A stretch of 64,000 nt of DNA, from contig JAUJNL010000009.1 of the NCBI GenBank assembly GCA_030448185.1, forward strand, positions 1-64,000, read 5' to 3'. This DNA comes from Cytophagales bacterium (GTDB lineage Bacteria; Bacteroidota; Bacteroidia; Cytophagales; 172606-1). Below the pieces are notes generated by a model. It was not told the origin of the DNA, searched no databases, and worked only from the letters and a program-made list of their open reading frames with translations. How positions within the stretch are numbered: position 1 is the stretch's first letter; each line of letters opens with the position of its first letter. Shown piece by piece: positions 40,664-49,931 of this stretch. The position numbers and the translations under genes were made by a program.

Positions 40664-41680
40664 CTATCTTCTTAAAAATTGCCCTACATTCTCCTTCGTA
40701 ATGCGTAGTAAACCCGTATTTACATCGGTCGGGACATTGGAAATGCCGGCAGTTGCATCACTGGCCGAGAGCCGGTTGGTCTGATGCACCATATCGTAGA
40801 GAAACTGGGCGCCGTACCAGGTAAAAAGCTCCCGTTTCTGTCCGGCCAGCATTTGAATGACGCCATCCTGTACCAGTTGCAAGTGTTCGGGTTCCCAGTC
40901 AACCGTAGTAATTTTTACTTTACCCGCTTTCCCGGCTTCCTTCACTGCCAGGGCCATGCCCGGTCCGGAGTTCGAGTCGAACCCACAGAAGGCGGCTATA
41001 TCGGGGTGAGCTGCCAGTACATCGGAGGTAATCTTAGCAGCCGTTTCCACGTTGGCCTTATCATCATACTTGCCTACTACCTGAATGCCCGGGTATTTGT
41101 TGAGCACATCCAACAGGCCCTGAAAACCAGCTTCCATATTGCTCATTCCCAGAATCCCCATATAAGCAACTTTTCCCTTCCCGCCCGTTAGCCGTACGAT
41201 TTCCTCTCCCTGCATCTTTCCGATCTGGTACCAGTCCGTGCCCAGGAAGGCATGCCGTTTGGACCCGGGAATATCTGAATCATACACCACCGTAGGAATA
41301 CCGGCTTCGACGGCTTTGTTAATCGCCTGCGCAATGCCCGGATCGGTACCATTAATGAGTAAACCAGTGGGCCGGGAAGCGATGACCTGTTCAATGGTTT
41401 CGATTTGGGCGGGTACGTCCCATTCGGCCGGTCCGAGTACGGAAACTTTTACGCCTCTTTGCTGACCCCAGCGTTTAAAGGCAGCCTGGTCATGATTTAC
41501 GTACATGGGCATATTAATGGCAGTGGTGACCATCACGTATTCTTCGTCAGCCCGTACCTTATTATCCCCAACCGTAATCTGGCTTTGGCGCTGCTGGCCC
41601 TCTTCCTGTTGCCGGGGCGGCAGTTCACAGGCGGGTAAAGAGAGGAGAAGGACGAAAATAAAAATGAGTTTTTTATGCAT
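40664..41680 (-). CDS. Sugar ABC transporter substrate-binding lipoprotein (PBP1 fold, RbsB-like)
   Basis: Lipobox LSLPACE; IEQVIASRPTGLLINGTDPGIAQAINKAVEAGIPTVVYDSDIPGSKRHAFLGTDWYQIGKMQGEE. Confidence 0.9.
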   Translation of the reverse strand: MHKKLIFIFVLLLSLPACELPPRQQEEGQQRQSQITVGDNKVRADEEYVMVTTAINMPMYVNHDQAAFKRWGQQRGVKVSVLGPAEWDVPAQIETIEQVIASRPTGLLINGTDPGIAQAINKAVEAGIPTVVYDSDIPGSKRHAFLGTDWYQIGKMQGEEIVRLTGGKGKVAYMGILGMSNMEAGFQGLLDVLNKYPGIQVVGKYDDKANVETAAKITSDVLAAHPDIAAFCGFDSNSGPGMALAVKEAGKAGKVKITTVDWEPEHLQLVQDGVIQMLAGQKRELFTWYGAQFLYDMVHQTNRLSASDATAGISNVPTDVNTGLLRITKENVGQFLRR

Positions 41681-41816
41681 AATTTGTAAAAGACCTTTTG
41701 CCGTAAAAAAGATAGTGTCAGCATCCTGGCTCGTACCGTTTATTGTAAGGCCTCTGGCCGGTAAGAGCTTGATTCCCTGCCTTGGAATCTCTTTTGCCCC
41801 AAAGATTATTCTAAGG

Positions 41817-42056
41817 AGGGCATGTTACTTTTTTATTCACTGGTTAAATACTTTCAATTGAGTTATGAGTGCTTCGCAGTTGTCATTGCCACAAAAAGCG
41901 GCAAAGACGCAAGTCTTTGAGCGAGCCGGTGCGAAAGAAAAAGTCTAGGCTTCAACACGCTTCCCCGCTACTAGCCTACACTCACCCCGCTTTTGCCGAA
42001 ATAGGCGAACTCCGCTTCGCTACGGTTCTCCGAGCCTTTCCCCGCATGGAATTTTT
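41817..42056. repeat. Dispersed repeat family C, copy 2
   Basis: Shared words with 27403-27590: GGCATGTTACTTT, GTCATTGCcACAAA, TCTAGGC, ACGCTTCCCCGCT, CTCACCCCGCTTTTGCC, AGGCGAACTCCGCTTCGCTACGGTTCT. Confidence 0.75.
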
Positions 42057-42130
42057 TATGTTTTTAAAAACCTCACCCTAAACGAAGTTCGCCTTTTTGG
42101 GCAAATCCCTTCCTCAAATACTTCCCGCAG

Positions 42131-42235
42131 GCTGGCCCGAAAACTCTCGTTTTCGTCTCCTCCAGAGAGGGACTTTTAGATTTAGGTATTGTTACTCCCC
42201 TCTCAACAGGAGAGGAGCCGGGGGTGAGGTTTCAA
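42131..42235. repeat. Dispersed hairpin repeat family A, copy 2
   Basis: ggctggcccgaaaactctcgttttcgtctcctccagagagggactttt...ctcccctctcaacaggagaggagccgggggtgagg. Confidence 0.8.
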
Positions 42236-42298
42236 CCTGCCCTATAGATCCGTCTTCTTTTTACTTCTCTTATTTCCCACTTCTGTATGCCATTTTGG

Positions 42299-42528
42299 TT
42301 CTATATGATTTTACTTGATGTACGAAAAGAGTAATTGGGGAGATAGGTAATTTCTCGCGGATTAACGCAGATTGAACCGCAGATATTCGCGGATAAAAGA
42401 TAAATCTGCGTTAATCCGCGTCCTTATCGGCGGAAATCTGCGAGAACTATTGTCTTAGACGAGCCTTCGGGTTCTCTGCGAAGCTAAAATAAACCTATTT
42501 CCGATTTATCAAGTAAAATCATATAGAA
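42299..42528. repeat. Nested palindromic element, 21-bp outer and 18-bp inner perfect arms
   Basis: Outer TTCTATATGATTTTACTTGAT (42299-42319)/ATCAAGTAAAATCATATAGAA (42508-42528); inner CGCGGATTAACGCAGATT (42356-42373)/AATCTGCGTTAATCCGCG (42403-42420). Confidence 0.85.
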
Positions 42529-42638
42529 TCTCCATTTTCTATTTCCTGTATTCTCACTCTTACTTCTTATTTCCTACTTCTGTATTCTGTCTCCTAACTC
42601 CTTCTACCAACATCGCAAATCGAACATCGTACATTTTA

Positions 42639-43580
42639 TTACTTCGTGCGGCGGAGCAGTACCAAATCCAGCCAGACGGCCGCGATCAGAATCAAGCCGA
42701 GAATGATATCCTGCCAGAGACCGGAAATACGGGCAATAATCATAATATTGGCAATCACCCCCATAAACAAAGCACCGAGCAGGGCCCCAGGAATTTTACC
42801 CACCCCGCCAGTCAGGCTGGCACCGCCGAGGATAACGGCCGTAATTACCCTTAGTTCCAAGCCCCGGCCCAGCGTAGACATGGCCGCTCCCAACCGGGAG
42901 GTGAGCAGAATGCCGGCAATGCCCGCCAGCATGGCCGACAGGATAAAGGCGTACTGTTTCATTTGCTTTACCCGGATGCCCGAAAGCTCAGCCGCTTTTT
43001 CGTTGCCGCCGATATAATAGTAACGCCGGAAGAAGACGGTTTTATTCACCAGAAAACTAAACACCCCTACAGTCAGTAGCATATACCAGACCGGCATCTG
43101 GATGCCCAGCAACCGGGACTGACCAATGGCATTATACCAGTAGGGTAAATTTTGAATACCGGCCCCGGCCACCAGCAAAGCTCCCCCGCGGAGAATGCCA
43201 AGCATGGCCAGGGTCTGAATCATTGGGTTGATGCCTTGATACGCAATTAAATAACCGTTTATCCAGCCTACCAGCAAGGCGACCAATAGGCCAGCCAGAA
43301 TAGCTACCGGAATAGGAATCTGATGAAAGTACATCAGGTTGGCCGTCAGTCCACCCGCAAAAGCCACCATAGAACCAACCGACAAGTCAAAAGCCCCCGA
43401 AATTAAGAGCAGCATCATGCCTACGGCTACAATGGTATCAATGGAAAGATTGAGCAGTAATTGACTGAAATTATCAAAAGTGGGGAAGTTGTCAGGGAAA
43501 ATAATACTGGCGGCAAGACAGACCATTACAATGGTAATGGCCAGTGAATACACCCGGTCCTGTAACAGTTTTTTCACCAT
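42639..43580 (-). CDS. Sugar ABC transporter permease (RbsC-like)
   Basis: GMMLLLISGAFDLSVGSMVAFAGGLTANLM; GLELRVITAVILGGASLTGGVGKIPGALLGALFMGVI. Confidence 0.93.
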   Translation of the reverse strand: MVKKLLQDRVYSLAITIVMVCLAASIIFPDNFPTFDNFSQLLLNLSIDTIVAVGMMLLLISGAFDLSVGSMVAFAGGLTANLMYFHQIPIPVAILAGLLVALLVGWINGYLIAYQGINPMIQTLAMLGILRGGALLVAGAGIQNLPYWYNAIGQSRLLGIQMPVWYMLLTVGVFSFLVNKTVFFRRYYYIGGNEKAAELSGIRVKQMKQYAFILSAMLAGIAGILLTSRLGAAMSTLGRGLELRVITAVILGGASLTGGVGKIPGALLGALFMGVIANIMIIARISGLWQDIILGLILIAAVWLDLVLLRRTK

Positions 43581-43630
43581 AAATGGGTTGATAAGGTATT
43601 TAGAGGAGTGTTGATGATATATAATTGAAA

Positions 43631-45103
43631 TTACACGGCAGCTAAAGACAGGACCTCTTCTTCAGTAGCCTTTCTTCCTTCCAGTTCGCCGCTGATCTGG
43701 CCTTCCCGAATGACCAGAATGCGGTCAGCCAAGGCCAGCAGTTCGGACAGTTCACTGGATATTAGCAGAATGCCTTTTCCTTGCGCCGCTAATTGTCTTA
43801 ACAATTGATAAATCTCTGCCTTGGCTCCTACATCAATGCCGTGCGTGGGTTCATCCACAATCAGCACCTCCGGATTGACCAATAGCCATTTGGCTAGTAC
43901 CACCTTTTGCTGATTGCCGCCACTCAGGTTCACTACCCTTTGGCTCACGTCCGGCGTGACTATCCGGAGTTTGTCTTTGAATTGCCGGGCCAGCTCAGTG
44001 GCCTTCGTGAAGTCAAACCACACTCCCTTCAAAGCGGCTTTCAGCCGGGCTACGATCACGTTGTCGGTAACCGTTTTATCGAGAAACAAGCCTTGTGATT
44101 TACGTTCTTCGGGCAGGTACCCGATTCCGTAGTGAATCGCCTGCGATGGATGATGAATATGGAGCAGTTGCTCTTTTAACCTGACTTCTCCCGACTGCCG
44201 GGGCAGGTGCCCAAATATGGTTTGGGCAATTTCGGTGCGGCCGGCGCCTACCAGGCCTGCCAAGCCTAGAATTTCGCCTTTATGCAGGGTAAAAGTGATG
44301 TTTTCGAAACCTTGCCCAGATAAACCTTTAACCTCTAGTAGCTTTTCGCGGGTAGCCGAGGAGGTCCCTGATTGTGCTTCCACTTCCCGCCCCACCATCA
44401 TCCGGATCAGATCCTGCGTAGTTACCTCATGGATAGGACGGGTACCTTGATACTTGCCGTCTTTTAGCACGGTTACCCGGTCGGCTATTGCAAATATTTC
44501 CTGCATCCGGTGTGAGATATAAATAACCGACTTCCCTTCGGCCTTCAACTGCCGGATAATAGCAAAAAGAATTTGCGTCTCTCCTTCGGTAATAGAAGCC
44601 GTTGGTTCATCGAGAATTAGAATATCTGGTTGCTTGGACAAGGCCTTGGCTATTTCTACCATCTGCTTCTGCCCTTGAGACAGGTTTTCTACCAGAGAAT
44701 CAGGCTGTATATCGGCAAGCTTGAGGCTTTGCAGCAGTTGGGTGGTCCGGTCATACAGCACCCGGTAGTCAATAAATCCCCACCGGGTATGCGGGTGGGT
44801 ATTGGCAAAAATATTTTCGGCTACCGACAGGGAATCTACCAGGCTCAGCTGCTGATATACGATGGCAATGCCCAGCGCCGCAGCCTGAGCCGGACCGGTA
44901 ATAGACACGGCTTGTCCGTTCAGACTGATTTGCCCGGCATCGGGTTGCAAGTTTCCAGTAAGAATATTCATTAGGGTACTTTTGCCAGCCCCGTTTTCTC
45001 CGCATAAAGCATGCACCTCTCCCGCCAGTAGTTGGAACTGAATGTTTTCCAGTGCCTTCACGCCGGGAAAATACTTGCTGATACCGATCAGTTGCAGACG
45101 CAT
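43631..45103 (-). CDS. Sugar ABC transporter ATP-binding protein (RbsA-like, two ABC domains)
   Basis: ALCGENGAGKSTLMNILTG; LSQGQKQMVEIAKALS; ILDEPTASI; LSGGNQQKVVLAKWL; VDEPTHGIDVGAK. Confidence 0.95.
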   Translation of the reverse strand: MRLQLIGISKYFPGVKALENIQFQLLAGEVHALCGENGAGKSTLMNILTGNLQPDAGQISLNGQAVSITGPAQAAALGIAIVYQQLSLVDSLSVAENIFANTHPHTRWGFIDYRVLYDRTTQLLQSLKLADIQPDSLVENLSQGQKQMVEIAKALSKQPDILILDEPTASITEGETQILFAIIRQLKAEGKSVIYISHRMQEIFAIADRVTVLKDGKYQGTRPIHEVTTQDLIRMMVGREVEAQSGTSSATREKLLEVKGLSGQGFENITFTLHKGEILGLAGLVGAGRTEIAQTIFGHLPRQSGEVRLKEQLLHIHHPSQAIHYGIGYLPEERKSQGLFLDKTVTDNVIVARLKAALKGVWFDFTKATELARQFKDKLRIVTPDVSQRVVNLSGGNQQKVVLAKWLLVNPEVLIVDEPTHGIDVGAKAEIYQLLRQLAAQGKGILLISSELSELLALADRILVIREGQISGELEGRKATEEEVLSLAAV

Positions 45104-45237
45104 AAGGATGATTAGATAATATGCTGATTCGTTGATGTGCTAATTAGAATATGTGCTGATGTACCAATGAATAGAGTAGGTTATTAGGATAATTTTTTAC
45201 CAACATCGGACATCGGCAATCGAGAATCGCCCATTTT

Positions 45238-46263
45238 TTACAAATACACTACCTGACCCGTCCGGGCTGATTCGTAGGCAGCATATACCAGCTGAATCGT
45301 CTTGAAATTATCCTCGCCGGTGGTTTCGGCCTTGCCCGTTCCCTGAAGGTCGCTTAATAAATTCCGGTTACAATCCACAATGGATGAATGAACTACGGAG
45401 TAGGCAGGATCAACCCAAGGGTACATCACCGGCTTTGCTTCCGTTACTGTAGTGCCTTGCCGGGTAGTTACTTTCAAAACGAAATCATGCCCCAATACCA
45501 CCGAGCCGCTTTCTCCTTCCACCGTCACCAAAGTTTGCGGAAAAGCTTCCCGTTCCAGAATGGAAGCGTATGACATCTCGGCGTAGCAAGTCAGGCCACC
45601 CTGCATCTGCATCAACACATTTGCCACATCTTCGCCTTTAATCTTTGGATTGACGCTTGCCGTACGGCAAAACAACAATTGGGCCTCCCCAAACACGAAC
45701 CGGCATACATCCAGCACGTGGGAACCAATGTCAGTCAAGATAAACTCTTCCAGTTCTGCCAGAAAAGGCTGATTATCAAATACCGGGAAGGCTGAGCTAA
45801 AACTTACCCGGGCCCGAAAGGGTTTACCGATCTGACCGGAATCAAGGATTTCTTTCAATTTCCGGAGGGGAGCCTGCCAACGGAAATTTTCGTGGATGTA
45901 AAACTTCACCCCGGCTTTTCGGCATGTCTCCACCATCGTACGGGAAGAAGCCAAACTGGGGCTCATCGGTTTCTGGCAAATTACATCTAATCCTCTGGCA
46001 GCCGCTTTTTCCGTAAACAGGGCGTGAGTATCCACGTCAGTAATAATATCTACAAAGTCTAATTCTGCCGCGTGCCGGTCCAAAAGTTCGTCGGGGTTAT
46101 CGTACACGTGGTCTACCTTAAACTTTTTGGCCAACTCTTCGGCTCTGGCACGAGTCCGGTTATAAAAAGCTACTGGTTCGGCTCCTTCCAGTTCTTTCCA
46201 GCCCGAAAGTTGGTAGAAGGACCAGAAGCCCGTACCGAACACGGCAAACTTTAATTTTTTCAT
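45238..46263 (-). CDS. Gfo/Idh/MocA dehydrogenase, candidate D-apiose dehydrogenase
   Basis: KFAVFGTGFWSFYQLSGWKELEGAEPVAFYNRTRARAEELA; CQKPMSPSLASSRTMVE; IHENFRWQ; HVLDVCRFVFGE. Confidence 0.85.
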   Translation of the reverse strand: MKKLKFAVFGTGFWSFYQLSGWKELEGAEPVAFYNRTRARAEELAKKFKVDHVYDNPDELLDRHAAELDFVDIITDVDTHALFTEKAAARGLDVICQKPMSPSLASSRTMVETCRKAGVKFYIHENFRWQAPLRKLKEILDSGQIGKPFRARVSFSSAFPVFDNQPFLAELEEFILTDIGSHVLDVCRFVFGEAQLLFCRTASVNPKIKGEDVANVLMQMQGGLTCYAEMSYASILEREAFPQTLVTVEGESGSVVLGHDFVLKVTTRQGTTVTEAKPVMYPWVDPAYSVVHSSIVDCNRNLLSDLQGTGKAETTGEDNFKTIQLVYAAYESARTGQVVYL

Positions 46264-46366
46264 CTTTTCCGTGGAATATTCAAAAAAGGTATTACCTTCG
46301 CCTAACTCTACTCTACTGTACTATACTAGTTACTATGAGACAAAAATATTCCTTATTCTGACCTTT

Positions 46367-46378
46367 CAAAACGTTTTG
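46367..46378. promoter_or_regulatory. Candidate operator: 12-bp perfect palindrome in the divergent promoter region
   Basis: CAAAACGTTTTG between the divergent Gfo/Idh and GntR-family genes. Confidence 0.45.
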
Positions 46379-46444
46379 GAAGAAATTAAGGAAAATCTTG
46401 GATTTAACAACTTTAATAGATTGGCTTAGTAGTTATACTGCTCT

Positions 46445-47455
46445 GTGAAAGAAATTCAGCTTAACAAAACTTCTAATCGGCCGAAGTACCAGCAGATTTT
46501 AGAAGGTATCATTGCCTCTATTGAAGAAGGTGCTCTGGCAAAGGGCCAGCAACTTCCCTCCATTAACGAACTGTCTGCCGGGCAGGGGATTGCAAAAGTA
46601 ACCGTTGCCAAAGCTTATGAAGAGCTACGGCAACGCGGCGTAATTCTGTCTCAGCACGGAAAAGGATTTTACGTAGCTTCTACCGAGGTGCGCACCCAGC
46701 TGAATATCTTCCTGCTGTTTGATACGCTGAATGCCTATAAAGAAACGCTGTACTACGCCTTGAAAGGGGCCCTGCCCGAAAACTCACAACTCAGCCTGTT
46801 TTTCCACCATTACGATAAAGAACTATTCGAAAACCTGATCACCAATAACCTCGGCCATTACAACTATTACGTAGTGATGCCTCACTTCAATGAGGACGTG
46901 ACCGGAATTATCCATAAAATTCCTCCGGATAAACTGCTGGTGATTGACAAAACCGTAGAAGGACTGGAGGCCGAGGTTGGGGCTGTGTACCAGGATTTTA
47001 AACAGGACATAGTTGATGCTTTAACCTCCGGCCTAGATCTGTTGAAGCCATACCATAAACTAACGCTGGTGCTTGCCAAAGGACAATTCCAATTTGTACC
47101 GGAGGGAATTCTGCAGGGATTCAGGCAATTCGGGGATACCTATGGGCTGAACTGCGCAGTTGTGGAAACCTTTTCGCCGGAACTGATTAAACCAGGAGAA
47201 GCTTTTCTGCTTTTCGCGGATCGTGACCTGATTACCTTCATCAAACTTGTGCATGCATCAGGCCTGAAACTAGGCCATAATGTCGGACTCATTTCTTACG
47301 ATGATACCCCAATGAAGGAGATTCTGGAAGGAGGCATTACGGTTATTTCCACTGATTTTGAACAGATGGGCCGCACTGCCGGGCAGTTTATCACCCAGAA
47401 ATCGAGAGTGCAGCAAGCCAATCCGAGCCGGCTGATCCGCCGGAAATCATTATGA
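46445..47455 (+). CDS. GntR-HTH regulator with PBP1/LacI-type effector domain
   Basis: GTG start; RPKYQQILEGIIASIEEGALAKGQQLPSINELSAGQGIAKVTVAKAYEELRQRGVILSQHGKGFYV; C-terminal HNVGLISYDDTPMKEIL...VISTDFEQMGRTAGQFI. Confidence 0.9.
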   Translation: MKEIQLNKTSNRPKYQQILEGIIASIEEGALAKGQQLPSINELSAGQGIAKVTVAKAYEELRQRGVILSQHGKGFYVASTEVRTQLNIFLLFDTLNAYKETLYYALKGALPENSQLSLFFHHYDKELFENLITNNLGHYNYYVVMPHFNEDVTGIIHKIPPDKLLVIDKTVEGLEAEVGAVYQDFKQDIVDALTSGLDLLKPYHKLTLVLAKGQFQFVPEGILQGFRQFGDTYGLNCAVVETFSPELIKPGEAFLLFADRDLITFIKLVHASGLKLGHNVGLISYDDTPMKEILEGGITVISTDFEQMGRTAGQFITQKSRVQQANPSRLIRRKSL

Positions 47456-47480
47456 GCCAATCACCTATTTATATACTTCT

Positions 47481-48311
47481 ATGCAATTAGGAATCAGCAC
47501 CTATACCTATGGTTGGGCAGTGGGCGTACCGGAAAGTATGCCTGCGCACCCGATGACTGAACTCCATTTGCTGGCTAAAGCCAGAGATTTTGGTTTGGGA
47601 CTGGTTCAGTTCGGTGACAACCTACCCCTGCACCAACTGTCTGAAGAACGCTTGGCCTTTTTTGCTCAACAAGCGGCTGATTGGGAAATTACCCTTGAGC
47701 TAGGAGCCCGGAAACTGACCGACGAACACCTTCAGCTTTACCTTTCCCTAGCCCAGCGGTTCAATACTAGGATGCTACGCTTTGTCATTGATGGCCCGGG
47801 TTACGAACCTTCTCTGGATGAGATTACCGGCATTATCAAAAATCAACTGCCCCAACTGGAGGGGGCAAAGATTACGCTGGGGCTGGAAAACCACGACCGG
47901 TTGAAGGCAAGGGAATTTGCCCGGATCATGGAGGCAATAAGCAGTCCGTACGTGGGCATTTGTCTGGATTCGGTAAACTCGATGGGAGCCGGAGAAGGAC
48001 TAGAACAAATTGTGGATACCCTGTGCCCATACACCGTCAATCTGCATATCAAAGACTTTGGCATCCAACGGCTTCCGCACCTGATGGGCTTCCAGATTGA
48101 CGGACGGCCAGCGGGACAAGGAATGTTGAATGTGCCCTGGCTGCTTTCAAAAATTACTCCTTTCGGCAGATGCAAAACTGCCATTCTGGAGCAATGGGTC
48201 GTGCCGGAAAAAGATATTTATGATACTATCCGGAAAGAAGGAACCTGGGCTGCTCAGAGCATTAGTTACCTGAAGCCTTTTTTTGAAACATACACCTATC
48301 CTAAAACTTAA
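47481..48311 (+). CDS. Xylose-isomerase-like TIM-barrel protein, candidate 3-oxo-isoapionate decarboxylase (OiaC-like)
   Basis: QLGISTYTYGWAVGVP...GLVQFGDNLPLHQL...LGLENHDRLKAREFARIMEAISSPYVGICLDSVNSMGAGEGLEQIV...VNLHIKDF. Confidence 0.7.
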   Translation: MQLGISTYTYGWAVGVPESMPAHPMTELHLLAKARDFGLGLVQFGDNLPLHQLSEERLAFFAQQAADWEITLELGARKLTDEHLQLYLSLAQRFNTRMLRFVIDGPGYEPSLDEITGIIKNQLPQLEGAKITLGLENHDRLKAREFARIMEAISSPYVGICLDSVNSMGAGEGLEQIVDTLCPYTVNLHIKDFGIQRLPHLMGFQIDGRPAGQGMLNVPWLLSKITPFGRCKTAILEQWVVPEKDIYDTIRKEGTWAAQSISYLKPFFETYTYPKT

Positions 48312-48316
48312 GTAAT

Positions 48317-49150
48317 ATGACGAAAATCACTTTGATTGGTGCTGGTGGCAAAATGGGTTGCCGCCTCACGGACAATTTCCAGAACTGCACCCAGTATACC
48401 CTCGATTACCTGGAAGTAAGCCCGCAGGGCATTGAAAACCTGAAGCAACGCAATGTTACGGTAAGTGACCAGAAAGAATCCGTTCCGCAGGCCGATGTAG
48501 TGATTCTGGCGGTACCCGATGTTGCTATCGGGGCTATTTCACGCGAAATTATTCCGATGATGAAACCAGGCTCCCTGGTAATGACCCTTGACCCTGCTGC
48601 TCCCCTGGACGGCGTAATTCATCACCGCGACGATTTAGGATATGTAATTGCTCATCCCTGTCATCCGTCTGTTTTTAATTGGGAACCTACTGAAAAGGCT
48701 TTCCGTGACTTCTACGGCGGTATTTCGGCTAAGCAATCTATTGTAGTAGCCTTAATGCATGGCTCCGAAGCACACTACCAGTTGGGTGAAAAAGTAGCCC
48801 AGGACATGTACCAGCCCATTAAGGACACGCACCGCATTACCCTGGAGCAGATGGCCATTCTGGAGCCGGCCATGGTAGAGACCCTGGCTCAGACTTGTAT
48901 GGAGGTAGTAAAAGAGGGCTACGACCAGATCGTGGAACTGGGTGTGCCCGAAGCCGCAGCGCGTGATTTCGTACTCGGCCACCTCCGCATTCAGATTGCC
49001 GTGCTGTTCAAAGAAGTAAATGGGACTTTCTCCGATGCCGCTTATAAAATCAGCAAGCGGGCCAAGCCTATCTTATTCAAGGAAGAGTGGAAACGCATCT
49101 TCGAAATGGACGACATCCGGGAGCAGGTAAAGGATATCACCCGGAAGTAG
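48317..49150 (+). CDS. NAD-binding dehydrogenase with PGDH_C-type C-terminus, candidate D-apionate oxidoisomerase (ApnO-like)
   Basis: KITLIGAGGKMGCRLTDNF Rossmann motif; DVVILAVPDVAIGAISREIIPMMKPGSLVMTLDPAAPLDG; HPCHPSVFN; C-term GHLRIQIAVLFKEVNGTFSDAAYKISKRAKPILFKEEWKRIFE. Confidence 0.7.
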   Translation: MTKITLIGAGGKMGCRLTDNFQNCTQYTLDYLEVSPQGIENLKQRNVTVSDQKESVPQADVVILAVPDVAIGAISREIIPMMKPGSLVMTLDPAAPLDGVIHHRDDLGYVIAHPCHPSVFNWEPTEKAFRDFYGGISAKQSIVVALMHGSEAHYQLGEKVAQDMYQPIKDTHRITLEQMAILEPAMVETLAQTCMEVVKEGYDQIVELGVPEAAARDFVLGHLRIQIAVLFKEVNGTFSDAAYKISKRAKPILFKEEWKRIFEMDDIREQVKDITRK

Positions 49151-49185
49151 GCACGATGATGGGAAGGATGAAAGGATGGGTGTGA

Positions 49186-49644
49186 TTACTCATCCTTCTT
49201 TTCATCTATTCTCTTCAAACTCTCTGAGTTAATGCAGTACCGTAAACCAGATGGTTCAGGGCCATCGGGAAATACATGGCCCAGGTGGCCATCGCAGACG
49301 TTGCATTGCACTTCTATTCGGCGCATGCCGTGACTGTCATCATAGAGATACTTAATCGCTGCTTTAATGATTGGTTGGGTAAAACTAGGCCAGCCGGAGA
49401 TGGCATGGTACTTTTCGGTAGAGTTGAATAAGGGACTGCCACAACCGGCACAAACGTACACCCCCGGATCGTACGACCGGCAATAGGCATTCCGGTAAGG
49501 AGACTCCGTTCCTTTTTGCCGCATCACCTGATATTGCGCCGGGGTAAGTTGCTGCATCCACGCTTCCTCCGACTTCTCTACCCGCCGTTCGGGTTCCGGA
49601 TTGCCGTATCGGGCAAACTTAAGTACGTCTATCCAGCGTAGCAT
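49186..49644 (-). CDS. msrB: Peptide-methionine (R)-S-oxide reductase
   Basis: QYQVMRQKGTESPYRNAY, YVCAGCGSPLFNSTEKY, SGWPSF, VQCNVCDGHLGHVFPDGPEPSGLRYCINSESL. Confidence 0.93.
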   Translation of the reverse strand: MLRWIDVLKFARYGNPEPERRVEKSEEAWMQQLTPAQYQVMRQKGTESPYRNAYCRSYDPGVYVCAGCGSPLFNSTEKYHAISGWPSFTQPIIKAAIKYLYDDSHGMRRIEVQCNVCDGHLGHVFPDGPEPSGLRYCINSESLKRIDEKKDE

Positions 49645-49657
49645 ACAGAGACTGCGT

Positions 49658-49915
49658 TTACTTTTTATTGGTGGGTTGCAGATCCGACATTTTATCAAAG
49701 ACGATACTGTAATGGCCCTTGGTACAGACTTTCAGGTACTGCCCTTCTCCAGTCAGGCGGTATAGGTCGGCCAGCCCTACCAGGTTAGAGAGCATTTCGT
49801 ATGCAGGTATTACCGCATCGGTTGTGAGTGTTATTCCAGGAAGCATCAGTTCAATTGTTAATAATGTACTGCTCGTTGGGCTTAGGTCCGGATAATCCGT
49901 TACTGCCGAAAGCAC
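49658..49915 (-). pseudogene. Possible remnant of a GH127/DUF1680-like protein
   Basis: Only AYEMLSNLVGLADLYRLTGEGQYLKVC is recognisable; no other domain parts nearby. Confidence 0.4.
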
Positions 49916-49931
49916 CTATTCCGAAAGTATA

